Source: Patescibacteria group bacterium (GTDB taxonomy: Bacteria; Patescibacteriota; Minisyncoccia; Phycocordibacterales; UBA1006). Taken from it: a stretch of DNA of 5,111 nt. The notes under the pieces are model-generated. The model saw only the letters and a program-made list of their open reading frames with translations, did no database searches and was not told where the DNA came from. This document shows positions 1 to 4,977 of this stretch, one piece after another. Position 1 is the stretch's first letter, and every line of letters begins with the position of its first letter. The position numbers and the translations under genes are program-made. Location of the stretch: assembly GCA_020428615.1 (NCBI GenBank), contig JAGQMO010000060.1:1-5111 (forward strand), read 5' to 3'.

Positions 1-446
1 ATTGCAATACGACGCTGCCACATATCTTTTGAAACGACGAGTTTGTCTAATATCGGACGCTCCTTTGGGTTATCTAATACATACTGACCGATAATATATG
101 GTGCCGAGACGTCAACAAGATCCCAATTATTGATCTGGTTTTTATGTTTTAGATAGAATTCAACGACAGCCTTCCGATCTTGTTTGCTTCCCTCTTTATA
201 ACGATTCACGAGAATGATTAGTGCACACGCCCGATCTTCGTGAATATCCGAATACAGCGTCTCTTTAATCTCATTATATGTCGCGTCTAAAAAATCAGCT
301 GCGACGCTACGTAAATCAGGCATCGACACTCCGATAAAGGTATCGTGTGCAGAATATTGCCCTTCACCCATTTTGAAAAATCGCTCATTTGCAGTCTTAC
401 GTTTTTCTGATGCGTGTTTTCTAAGGGCTTGTTGAATAGAGTTCAT
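1..446 (-). CDS. DNA alkylation repair protein, AlkD-like HEAT-repeat glycosylase (3' end cut by window)
   Basis: This reading frame begins with ATG at 446 and runs off the left edge after 148 codons; AlkD-family proteins are usually about 220-240 aa, so the C-terminal third is missing. I translated it directly. It shows the AlkD family pattern: FFKMGEGQYSAHDTFIGVSM near residues 23-42, IHEDRACALIILV at 68-80, and the signature NNWDLVDVSAPYIIG at 106-120. Family knowledge: in Bacillus AlkD, a Trp and an Asp spaced W-x3-D in this segment line the site that excises N3/N7-alkylated purines. Here they are W108 and D112. The protein is cytoplasmic and would start base excision repair without flipping the base. 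The gene starts 2 nt after the methyltransferase stop and has no Shine-Dalgarno site, so it probably depends on translational coupling. Catalytic residues beyond residue 148 cannot be checked. Confidence 0.88.
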   Translation of the reverse strand, partial: MNSIQQALRKHASEKRKTANERFFKMGEGQYSAHDTFIGVSMPDLRSVAADFLDATYNEIKETLYSDIHEDRACALIILVNRYKEGSKQDRKAVVEFYLKHKNQINNWDLVDVSAPYIIGQYVLDNPKERPILDKLVVSKDMWQRRIA

Positions 447-448
447 AA

Positions 449-1135
449 TTATTTTGATTTAAGGTAACAATTCCAATAATTTCGTTTATAGGACTGTGCT
501 CCCCATCGTTGGTATCCTGTCTTTCGTTCCATACGCACCACATCGAGATATTCTCCGTATAAAACCTTAAAATCAGGTCCTGAAAAAACACGCTCAATCA
601 CATCAAGCTGTGGGTGGTGGTACGTATCGTACTCACCTCCTGGAAATTCTTTTATCATTGTTTGTGCGTTCTTGTCCCCTTCTTTTGCAAGTGTACGCAC
701 GTACATGTACCCGCCATGCTTGAGCACTCGCGCGCATTCCCTCAAGTACATTTCCCGTTCTCGGTCATTGAGAGCATTTGATGAGGTAACATCGAGAATG
801 AGATCAACGGAGGCATTCGGTAATGGAAATGGATCGCTAATATTTCGTTCTTCAAAATCTATCAATGTATGTCGATGTATGGCACATGCTTTCTCGATGG
901 CATCATGTGAAAAATCCCATCCGTACACGCGTGCACCGTAGGTGTCTGCCATATAGAAACTATTCCTACCCACTCCGCATCCGAGGTCGAGCACGGTAAT
1001 TCCTGAATAGAGGTCGAGGTGTTTATTTCGTTTTACCCATTTAATGAACCGCAAAAAATCTTTTTGTGGTTTATGAGATTGGGTGATGAGTTTCGGTTTC
1101 TTGTACTCATCATCCCACGCTTGCCGATTCGACAT
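449..1135 (-). CDS. Class I SAM-dependent methyltransferase
   Basis: This 228-aa protein has the Rossmann methyltransferase layout. Motif I is VLDLGCGVGRNS at about 48-59, and an acidic residue ends strand 2 (GWDFS, D74), where the ribose of S-adenosylmethionine normally binds. An acidic stretch DLILDVTSSNALN lies at about 111-123, and a post-motif helix LRECARVLKHGG precedes a strand at 131-142. The N-terminal part (about 1-45) is charged, and the C-terminal part (about 165-228) is probably substrate-facing; it gives no recognisable substrate motif. It resembles the Methyltransf_11/25 type, and the substrate is unknown. Its ATG shares one base with the TGA of the upstream 43-aa gene (TGATG overlap), implying coupled translation. 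It ends 2 nt before an AlkD-like repair gene, so a role linked to nucleic acid modification is possible, but that rests on context only. Confidence 0.9.
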   Translation of the reverse strand: MSNRQAWDDEYKKPKLITQSHKPQKDFLRFIKWVKRNKHLDLYSGITVLDLGCGVGRNSFYMADTYGARVYGWDFSHDAIEKACAIHRHTLIDFEERNISDPFPLPNASVDLILDVTSSNALNDREREMYLRECARVLKHGGYMYVRTLAKEGDKNAQTMIKEFPGGEYDTYHHPQLDVIERVFSGPDFKVLYGEYLDVVRMERKTGYQRWGAQSYKRNYWNCYLKSK

Positions 1136-1266
1136 CAGTCGATTTTCTCAGCCAAACGTTCCTTGAGCTGGTCAATCGAGCGGTCAATTTGTTCGAGCTT
1201 ATGCTCGAGGGTGCGGTTAATGTCTTGCAACACCTCAATGAGGCGTTCTGTTTCTCTGTCATTCAT
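1135..1266 (-). CDS. 43-aa predicted coiled-coil protein, first gene of the methyltransferase operon
   Basis: A short frame of 43 codons plus TGA encodes a highly charged, all-helical sequence, MNDRETERLIEVL followed by LEHKLEQIDRSIDQLKERL. Hydrophobic residues fall at heptad-like positions (L9, I10, L13, I16, L20, L24, I27, I31, L34, L38), so a coiled coil or helical hairpin partner is likely. There is no known domain. Support for it being real: its TGA overlaps the methyltransferase ATG by one base (TGATG), a classic coupling arrangement, and an extended -10 box (TGaTATAAT) lies 9 nt before its ATG, suggesting it opens the transcript. Alternatively it is a leader peptide whose translation controls the methyltransferase. 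No Shine-Dalgarno site is visible. The function is unknown. Confidence 0.7.
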   Translation of the reverse strand: MNDRETERLIEVLQDINRTLEHKLEQIDRSIDQLKERLAEKID

Positions 1267-1275
1267 AACACGTTC

Positions 1276-1284
1276 ATTATATCA
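1276..1284 (-). promoter_or_regulatory. Extended -10 promoter of the coiled-coil/methyltransferase/AlkD operon
   Basis: Read on the minus strand, the sequence is TTTTTTGATATAAT followed by GAACGTGTT and then the ATG at 1266. TATAAT is a perfect -10 hexamer and is preceded by TGA, the extended -10 pattern. No good -35 is seen at 16-18 bp; that position is taken up by the terminator palindrome. A start site 7-9 nt downstream would fall at or within about 2 nt of the ATG, so the mRNA would be leaderless. Confidence 0.6.
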
Positions 1285-1311
1285 AAAAATAAAACCCTAT
1301 AGGGTTTTATT
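1282..1311 (-). terminator. Intrinsic terminator of the DoxX-like gene, perfect 24-bp palindrome
   Basis: Positions 1288-1311 form a perfect palindrome: AATAAAACCCTA and its exact complement. Folded as RNA this gives AAAACCC-TATA-GGGTTTT with further A-U pairs outside. On the minus strand it is followed by ATTTTTTG, a U-tract, which fits intrinsic termination of the DoxX-like gene whose TAA (1307-1309) lies inside the palindrome. On the plus strand it lacks a comparable following U-tract, so it works best in the minus direction. The U-tract runs straight into the -10 box of the next operon. Confidence 0.75.
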
Positions 1312-1675
1312 GTAATGCTCTGATCTTGTGATAGCTTCGATATGAAATCACCAAAATAATCATAAAGGCAACTGGCATGAGGAGCATAAGCCCGAAACCG
1401 TCCACCACCCACACACTAACGAGTGCGGCAATGAAATCGATTCCAAAACCAACGTACGCCCACTCTTTGATACGTGGCGAAACTTGAGGAATAACGAGCG
1501 CGAGCGAACCTAGCACCTTGAATACCGTCAAGAGTGAAATGAAATAGAGCGGATACCCGAGATGAATAAACGAATTCACTGACATTTCGCTGTGAGACGT
1601 CAGCGCGGGCAGAACTCCTTCAAAGAGAAAGATAATAATTGTGGTAATCCAAAAAATTGTTTTTGTTGTTTTCAT
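1307..1675 (-). CDS. DoxX-like family small membrane protein
   Basis: This 122-aa protein has four hydrophobic segments at about 7-25, 43-62, 73-91 and 95-112. Between helices 1 and 2 it carries HLGYPLYF (38-45), then FKVLGSLALVIPQVSPRIKEWAYVGFGIDFIAAL across 52-84. This arrangement is typical of DoxX-like (DoxX_2 type) proteins. It sits in the cytoplasmic membrane. The family is widespread and poorly characterised, with links to redox or quinone-related functions in some members; nothing here shows a specific activity. The gene follows the VOC gene by 28 nt on the same strand. It has its own -10-like TATAAT 8 nt before the ATG, so it may be transcribed both with VOC and from its own promoter. 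DoxX-like and VOC genes are frequently found together in bacterial genomes, but a shared function is not established. Confidence 0.85.
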   Translation of the reverse strand: MKTTKTIFWITTIIIFLFEGVLPALTSHSEMSVNSFIHLGYPLYFISLLTVFKVLGSLALVIPQVSPRIKEWAYVGFGIDFIAALVSVWVVDGFGLMLLMPVAFMIILVISYRSYHKIRALQ

Positions 1676-1683
1676 ACAAATGT

Positions 1684-1689
1684 ATTATA
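1684..1689 (-). promoter_or_regulatory. Possible -10 box of the DoxX-like gene (leaderless)
   Basis: On the minus strand, AGTTTGATATATAAT is followed by ACATTTGT and the ATG at 1675. The TATAAT is perfect and lies 8 nt before the start codon. No convincing -35 is found 16-18 bp upstream, where the VOC coding end lies. The region is AT-rich, so a chance match is possible; it counts mainly because the same arrangement recurs at other genes in the window. Confidence 0.4.
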
Positions 1690-1703
1690 TATCAAACTAA
1701 ATA

Positions 1704-2141
1704 TTATGCTTCCGAAGGAGGCATCTTTGGCATTTGATGCATTCCGAGCATATTCCCCTCGGTATCGTTAAAACAGGCGATCCATCCCATACCCGGCGCG
1801 ATTTCGGTCTTTGGCATACATACCTGGCCACCGTTTGTGACGACCGCCTCGAGAGCCGCGTCAATATCATCTACATTGAGATAACTCATCATTGGCTGAC
1901 CGGGTTGTATTCGCTTCATGAGGCCTCCATTGATCTCGCCTGGATTTTTTGGCATCATATCGTCCCCAACAGGAGTCGTCATCACGCCGTAGTATGGTTC
2001 CCCGCCAGTTGAACTATCTTGTGGCATATCGAATTTGTTAAACGTCCAACCGAACGTTGTGTTGTAAAAGTCTTTGGCTCGCTCAACATCGTCTGCAGGA
2101 ATTTCAAAGTGAACCATTGCATTGTTCGTCATTTTTTTCAT
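1704..2141 (-). CDS. VOC-superfamily protein (glyoxalase/bleomycin resistance fold)
   Basis: This 145-aa single-domain protein has the vicinal-oxygen-chelate pattern. A first strand MVHFEIPADD (9-18) carries H11 at the usual metal-ligand position. Then come RAKDFYNTTFGWTF (21-34), a middle GGLMKRIQPGQPMMSYLNVDDID (72-94) that opens the second module, GGQVCMPKTEI (104-114), and a closing GMGWIACFNDTEGNMLGMHQ (117-136). It matches the COG3324-like subgroup of predicted lactoylglutathione-lyase-related enzymes. Most of these have no known substrate, and glyoxalase I activity should not be assumed. The start could also be the Met at codon 4 (2132), because the first codons (MKKM) are not conserved family sequence. 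It shares a divergent promoter region with the HELAH metallopeptidase and precedes the DoxX-like gene. Confidence 0.88.
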   Translation of the reverse strand: MKKMTNNAMVHFEIPADDVERAKDFYNTTFGWTFNKFDMPQDSSTGGEPYYGVMTTPVGDDMMPKNPGEINGGLMKRIQPGQPMMSYLNVDDIDAALEAVVTNGGQVCMPKTEIAPGMGWIACFNDTEGNMLGMHQMPKMPPSEA

Positions 2142-2167
2142 ATGAATGTGATGTAATTAGTGGTAAT

Positions 2168-2187
2168 AGCTGTATTGTAGCACAGCT
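2168..2187. repeat. Inverted repeat AGCTGT-N8-ACAGCT in the divergent promoter region
   Basis: AGCTGT at 2168-2173 and ACAGCT at 2182-2187 are exact complements with an 8-bp centre. After one mismatch the pairing resumes (AA with TT). The centre holds the minus-strand -10 and much of the plus-strand -35, a position where a dimeric repressor could block both genes. No regulator gene is in the window, so an operator role is inference. Confidence 0.4.
2174..2182 (-). promoter_or_regulatory. Extended -10 of the VOC gene, overlapping the divergent promoter
   Basis: On the minus strand, TGC precedes TACAAT (2179-2174), an extended -10 pattern. The start site would be near 2167, about 25 nt before the ATG at 2141. 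No -35 match is visible. The hexamer covers the same bases as the -35 of the plus-strand metallopeptidase promoter, so RNA polymerase could not occupy both at once. Confidence 0.4.
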
Positions 2188-2203
2188 TTTCAAGAGCTAT
2201 ACT
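2175..2203 (+). promoter_or_regulatory. Promoter of the HELAH metallopeptidase gene
   Basis: TTGTAG (2175-2180), a 17-bp spacer, then TATACT (2198-2203) make a good sigma-70-type promoter. The ATG follows 10 nt after the -10 box, so the predicted transcript starts only a few bases before the start codon. Confidence 0.6.
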
Positions 2204-2213
2204 CAAACCATAC

Positions 2214-2762
2214 ATGCACCTGGACGAACGAGAATTTTATACAATTTTTATCGAGGCAAAGACACGTTATCGAAAGCTCAACAACACGGAAATCGTATTA
2301 ACATTCAAAAATGGTTGGTTTTTCACCATGCGCGCAGTTCCTGTACTGTCTTCAATGTTTCAAAGCAAGAGAACCTACCTCGTACAAGTAAACCAAAAGA
2401 AGCAAAAGAATATCCTTTCTCAACTCTCCCATGATGATGTTTTTGCATGGTTTGGTCACGAGTTGGCGCACATAGTCGATTATGAAAACATGTCTCAATG
2501 TAAGTTATTGCTATTTTTTCCAAGATATATTTTTGATTGGAAATTTAGATCAATCGTTGAAAAACGAGCCAATGTGGTTGCGTGCGATCACGGCTTTGCA
2601 CGAGAATTATTTGCAATTTGGAAGAAGTTCCTTGAAATGGATAACATCAATCAATGGTATAAACAATACATCATTAACAACTATCGCCCTGATTGGGACA
2701 ACATTCGAGACAAAGCGTTGGCTCAAGGAGTAACAAGGGAGATTTATGAGAGTTTTAAATAA
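2214..2762 (+). CDS. Predicted zinc metallopeptidase (HELAH motif), family unrecognised
   Basis: This 182-aa soluble protein carries WFGHELAHIVDYEN at 79-92. HELAH (82-86) is an HExxH zinc-binding motif with the catalytic Glu at 83. About 30 residues later, IVEKRANVVACDHGF (114-128) supplies E117 as a likely third ligand, the layout of small gluzincin-like peptidases in which a Glu-x2-Ala/Thr-Asp/Asn helix follows. There is no signal peptide or membrane anchor, although residues 98-108 (LLLFFPRYIFD) are hydrophobic. The N-terminal part (about 5-65) looks like strands and a helix that could form the domain's edge. The start at 2214 agrees with a promoter whose -10 ends 10 nt upstream. No Shine-Dalgarno site is present. 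The substrate is unknown. Composition is AT-richer than the genes to its left. Zinc-peptidase fold: fairly confident; actual proteolytic activity: unproven. Confidence 0.75.
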   Translation: MHLDEREFYTIFIEAKTRYRKLNNTEIVLTFKNGWFFTMRAVPVLSSMFQSKRTYLVQVNQKKQKNILSQLSHDDVFAWFGHELAHIVDYENMSQCKLLLFFPRYIFDWKFRSIVEKRANVVACDHGFARELFAIWKKFLEMDNINQWYKQYIINNYRPDWDNIRDKALAQGVTREIYESFK

Positions 2763-2850
2763 AAAATTAAAGCATATTCAGATTATTGACAATATAATAA
2801 AAAATGATATTGTATAAACAAACCAATACGTTTCACCTTTAAAACTCTCA
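2747..2850. repeat. 13-bp perfect inverted repeat linking metallopeptidase end and next gene's leader
   Basis: TGAGAGTTTTAAA at 2747-2759 and its exact complement TTTAAAACTCTCA at 2838-2850 lie 78 bp apart. The left arm is in the last codons of the metallopeptidase; the right arm ends 3 nt before the ATG at 2854. In a read-through transcript the arms could pair and cover the start region of the membrane-protein gene. Transposon-like ends were considered, but no target-site duplication flanks the arms. Confidence 0.55.
2786..2813 (+). promoter_or_regulatory. Possible promoter of the four-helix membrane protein gene
   Basis: A perfect TTGACA (2786-2791) is followed after 16 bp by TATTGT (2808-2813), which is preceded by TGA as an extended -10. 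A second option is TATAAA at 2813-2818 without a matching -35. The same stretch contains a 7-bp inverted repeat, ACAATAT (2789-2795) and ATATTGT (2807-2813), that overlaps both promoter boxes and could be an operator. The rest of 2763-2853 is AT-rich spacer without a terminator. Confidence 0.45.
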
Positions 2851-2853
2851 GTC

Positions 2854-3423
2854 ATGAATAACACACGTAACTTTATCGAATGGAATCGGGGATTCAAAAC
2901 GATCAAACGACACTTCCCTATTGTCATTAAACCGATACTAGCAGGTGCAGTTGCCATGCTCACGTGGCGGTTCGTTATACTCCCGCTTGAACTGTATTTT
3001 GAAGATCCTTTCGAACCAATTCTGTTCATTGTATTACCCTTTGCAGGATTTATATACGTCATTTTTGCCAGCATTGCGGTACAATCCGTATTTGACCAGT
3101 ACAAAGAAGTATCAAAAGCGGTTGTCAAAAAAAACATAGAAGGTTTTTTGCCATACCGTGATGAACAACTACCTATTATGATCCATATTCTATTGGTGGC
3201 ACCATCAATCGTGATCGTATTTTTCACGCTTGCATTTAACTACCACGAAAACATTCCGCTCGGTATGGCAACAAATTTCTCTATTGTCTTTGTCCTCGCT
3301 ATGGTGTGGGTTATTGCAACCGAACTGGATGATTTCAAGAAAAGCATTTGGTTCAAAGAAAAAATACCACAAGAATGGTATGACATGAACATCGAAGAAT
3401 ATTTTCAAAAATCAAAAGAATAG
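2854..3423 (+). CDS. Four-helix integral membrane protein, family unrecognised
   Basis: This 189-aa protein has four hydrophobic segments, at about 22-45, 55-79, 107-128 and 137-156. A basic N-terminus (RGFKTIKRH) precedes the first, a hydrophilic loop (about 80-105, rich in K, E and D) lies between helices 2 and 3, and a charged C-terminal tail is at 157-189. With the positive-inside rule, both ends and the central loop would face the cytoplasm. The ATELDDFKK segment (155-163) after the last helix is faintly reminiscent of bestrophin-like/DUF4239 channel proteins. That is a weak resemblance, not an assignment. It follows the metallopeptidase gene after 91 bp with its own possible promoter, and is closed by a bidirectional terminator. 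Regulation may involve the inverted repeat that ends 3 nt before its start. Confidence 0.75.
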   Translation: MNNTRNFIEWNRGFKTIKRHFPIVIKPILAGAVAMLTWRFVILPLELYFEDPFEPILFIVLPFAGFIYVIFASIAVQSVFDQYKEVSKAVVKKNIEGFLPYRDEQLPIMIHILLVAPSIVIVFFTLAFNYHENIPLGMATNFSIVFVLAMVWVIATELDDFKKSIWFKEKIPQEWYDMNIEEYFQKSKE

Positions 3424-3438
3424 CAAACAACGTCATAT

Positions 3439-3473
3439 AAAAAATCTCTCAGTATACAGCTGAGGGGTTTTTT
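3439..3473. terminator. Bidirectional intrinsic terminator between convergent genes
   Basis: CTCAG (3448-3452) pairs with CTGAG (3460-3464) around a 7-nt loop. The stem extends outward through U-G, C-G and U-G pairs into A6 (3439-3444) and T6 (3468-3473). In both directions the stem is followed by a T-run. It serves the plus-strand membrane protein gene ending at 3423 and the minus-strand YdeI-like gene, whose TAA (3472-3474) overlaps the right edge. Confidence 0.85.
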
Positions 3474-3717
3474 AACGGTGCGGACAACCGGGCCAGCAAC
3501 ATGGGCGGCGCTTCCCTTCGGTAAGTTCTTCAATGGTGCGTTTGATTCTGCGTGCTCTGGTTTCGGGTTTCTTGGCGGATGTCACCCAACAGATGAATTC
3601 GTTCCGTCCTAATTCGGTCAGCCCATTCCAAAGATTAGCCAGCTGTTCTGATTTTCGAAGAGACTGACTTAAATCATGAGGTAAAGTATGGGCGGCACCG
3701 CCTAATAGTCTGGCCAT
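3472..3717 (-). CDS. YdeI/OmpD-associated-like small protein ('bacteriocin-protection' type)
   Basis: This 81-aa protein ends in the very characteristic block ELGRNEFICWVTSAKK (35-50), ETRARRIKRTIEELTEGKR (52-70) and RPCCWPGCPHR (71-81). The middle matches the C-terminal helical repeat of YdeI/OmpD-associated (OmdA) proteins, and the CCWPGC tail marks a stand-alone short subfamily. It is often labelled bacteriocin-protection protein by transfer from longer relatives; the biochemical function is unknown. The tail residues C73, C74, C78 and H80 could bind a metal. The gene starts 10 nt after the stop of the upstream 67-aa membrane protein. GGTGAG 9 nt before its ATG is the only plausible Shine-Dalgarno site among the genes here, which suits an internal operon gene. 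It is complete for the short form and far shorter than the roughly 190-aa YdeI proteins. Confidence 0.82.
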   Translation of the reverse strand: MARLLGGAAHTLPHDLSQSLRKSEQLANLWNGLTELGRNEFICWVTSAKKPETRARRIKRTIEELTEGKRRPCCWPGCPHR

Positions 3718-3727
3718 ATTACAAAAC

Positions 3728-3931
3728 TCACCGCTTTAGGTACTTACCGGCAAGACTCAACGCAAAGGAAGGCAGGATAATAAACACCGTTGTAAAGAGG
3801 AGTCGGATTAATACTTCGTCCAATCGTGTGTCCGGGGTATCTGGTCCTGAAGAGGTTAATACAATACCAATACCAATGATTCCAAAGGCAATTGATGAGT
3901 AGATAAAAATACGTGTGGCTATTTTTTGCAT
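3728..3931 (-). CDS. 67-aa two-helix membrane protein, unknown function
   Basis: The protein starts MQKIATRIF and has two hydrophobic segments, at about 8-26 (FIYSSIAFGIIGIGIVLTS) and 42-62. A short acidic loop (PDTPDTRLDEV) separates them and a basic end (GKYLKR) follows, so both termini probably face the cytoplasm. No family is recognised. The frame can be opened six codons earlier at 3949, but I chose 3931 because TGGTATGAT, an extended -10 box, lies 6 nt before this ATG and overlaps the upstream codons. The earlier ATG would lie upstream of the transcription start. It lies 36 nt after the 333-aa gene's stop on the same strand, with no terminator between them, and 10 nt before the YdeI-like gene, with which it probably forms an operon. 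An accessory or channel-like role cannot be supported. Confidence 0.65.
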   Translation of the reverse strand: MQKIATRIFIYSSIAFGIIGIGIVLTSSGPDTPDTRLDEVLIRLLFTTVFIILPSFALSLAGKYLKR

Positions 3932-3937
3932 GGTTGT

Positions 3938-3946
3938 ATCATACCA
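3938..3946 (-). promoter_or_regulatory. Extended -10 promoter of the 67-aa membrane protein/YdeI-like operon
   Basis: On the minus strand, TGGTATGAT is followed by ACAACC and the ATG at 3931. The hexamer is one mismatch from TATAAT and has the TGn extension. No good -35 is present. A start 6-7 nt downstream would fall at the A of the ATG, making the message leaderless and deciding the start-codon choice. Confidence 0.55.
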
Positions 3947-3967
3947 CATGTTTTAGCTGTTTGGTTA

Positions 3968-4969
3968 TCACTTTGAATCTTTCTGTAAAAGTTCGTCTTT
4001 GTACTTGGTGTCTTTTGTTTGAAAATAGCGAAGTATCGTTGAAATCACAGTATCTCCGGCTACTCTACCAACACGTTTTGATTCCTTTTTCGTTATTTCA
4101 TCAGCTACTCCAAGCAGATGAAGTGACCCTTCGCCATATACTTCGTCAATAACTCGTAGATGCATCATCTCACCTGTAAAATGTCCTTTCTTGAAATCAT
4201 TCCATACTGCCTCTTCTGGAACACCTTTATATTCTGCAATATCTTTTGTTAAAACTTGTATTAACTCAACATTAGAACCATATGCTCCTTGAGCTCTACC
4301 TCTTCTCTCTTTTTCAGTATTGCTAAAGTTTAATTGCTTGGTTATTTCTGCGTCTTCTTTATCTAATAATTCTTTTGTTAAGCGTTGCACAACACCCTCA
4401 TTAAACATACGTAATTTACTCGTAGTTGTTTTTCCAAACATATCTATAATATGATAGCCTGTTTGGTGCGCTCTGAGAAATCTGTTATCTTCCACAAAGC
4501 CAGCTTTGTATTTTAAATGAGAATACGCATGTATGGTTTCATGAAGTAATTTTTCAAAACCTTGATATCGTCTAGAATAAGTTCCTTCTTTGCCTAAAAA
4601 ATTTGAAATCCTATCCTTAACTCTGTCAACTTTGTTTTTATCATGGATATTCTCAACGTGAACTGACTGATCAAAGGGTCTAAAATGGTTCTTATTATGA
4701 GGAGACCCTTCGGCATGGGGATCATAAAAATGAAATGAATCTTCAGAAGGCTCTTGTGTTGGCTCGATACCCAACCTATCTAACTCTCGAGATATAACAA
4801 ATTTGGCTGTGCGTATCATTTCATTGAGGTGTTCTTTTCTTTCAACTTCACCCTTTACAAGCGACTGACCTTTTTCAATTCTTCTGTTGATTAACTGCTC
4901 GCCGCTCTCAGTTATTTTTTTATTCAAGTCTTTTCCAACAATGATATGCTGATCGGGTGGTTTTTCCAT
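3968..4969 (-). CDS. Predicted zinc metallopeptidase-like protein (HETIH...NEG), family unrecognised
   Basis: This 333-aa soluble protein has FEKLLHETIHAYSHLKY at 138-154, containing HETIH (143-147) with the catalytic Glu at 144. MFNEGVVQRLTKEL follows at 188-201; E191 in the NEG turn is a good third zinc ligand, 44 residues after the second His. HExxH plus NEG is the layout of minigluzincin-type peptidases. The first about 75 residues are charged and helical (possible coiled coil at 13-66). Residues 76-135 hold a His/Asp-rich loop region (FHFYDPHAEGSPHNKNHFRP). The C-terminal part (about 205-333) is mostly helical with GSNVELIQVLTKDIAEYKG (231-249). There is no signal peptide or membrane segment, so it is probably cytoplasmic. 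Samples of this gene are about 27-43% G+C against about 50-58% in samples of the left-hand genes, hinting at a different origin. Substrate unknown; activity unproven. Confidence 0.72.
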   Translation of the reverse strand: MEKPPDQHIIVGKDLNKKITESGEQLINRRIEKGQSLVKGEVERKEHLNEMIRTAKFVISRELDRLGIEPTQEPSEDSFHFYDPHAEGSPHNKNHFRPFDQSVHVENIHDKNKVDRVKDRISNFLGKEGTYSRRYQGFEKLLHETIHAYSHLKYKAGFVEDNRFLRAHQTGYHIIDMFGKTTTSKLRMFNEGVVQRLTKELLDKEDAEITKQLNFSNTEKERRGRAQGAYGSNVELIQVLTKDIAEYKGVPEEAVWNDFKKGHFTGEMMHLRVIDEVYGEGSLHLLGVADEITKKESKRVGRVAGDTVISTILRYFQTKDTKYKDELLQKDSK

Positions 4970-4977
4970 ACAATCCG

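Noticed and set aside
672..941. Plus-strand frame inside the methyltransferase gene (also frames at 1019-1315 and 1734-2012)
   Set aside because: These are antisense shadows of genes with recognisable family motifs.
2057..2434. 125-aa plus-strand frame spanning the VOC start, divergent promoters and metallopeptidase start
   Set aside because: It overlaps two well-supported genes and both promoters, and its translation has no domain-like features.
2747..2850. 13-bp inverted repeats as ends of a miniature transposable element
   Set aside because: No target-site duplication flanks the arms, one arm is inside coding sequence that ends normally, and no second copy is seen in the window.
2763..2853. 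Intrinsic terminator after the metallopeptidase gene
   Set aside because: The only stems are the distant 13-bp arms and a 7-bp AT-rich repeat with an 11-nt loop that overlaps promoter boxes; neither is a GC-rich stem followed by a T-run.
2778..3227. 149-aa open frame on the minus strand opposite the four-helix membrane protein
   Set aside because: It lies antisense to a frame with clear membrane-protein organisation, promoter and terminator; its own sequence shows no coherent domain and no start context.
3932..3949. Earlier ATG adding MWYDTT to the 67-aa membrane protein
   Set aside because: An extended -10 box lies within these codons, so transcription would most likely start after this ATG; the added residues are not hydrophobic or otherwise meaningful.
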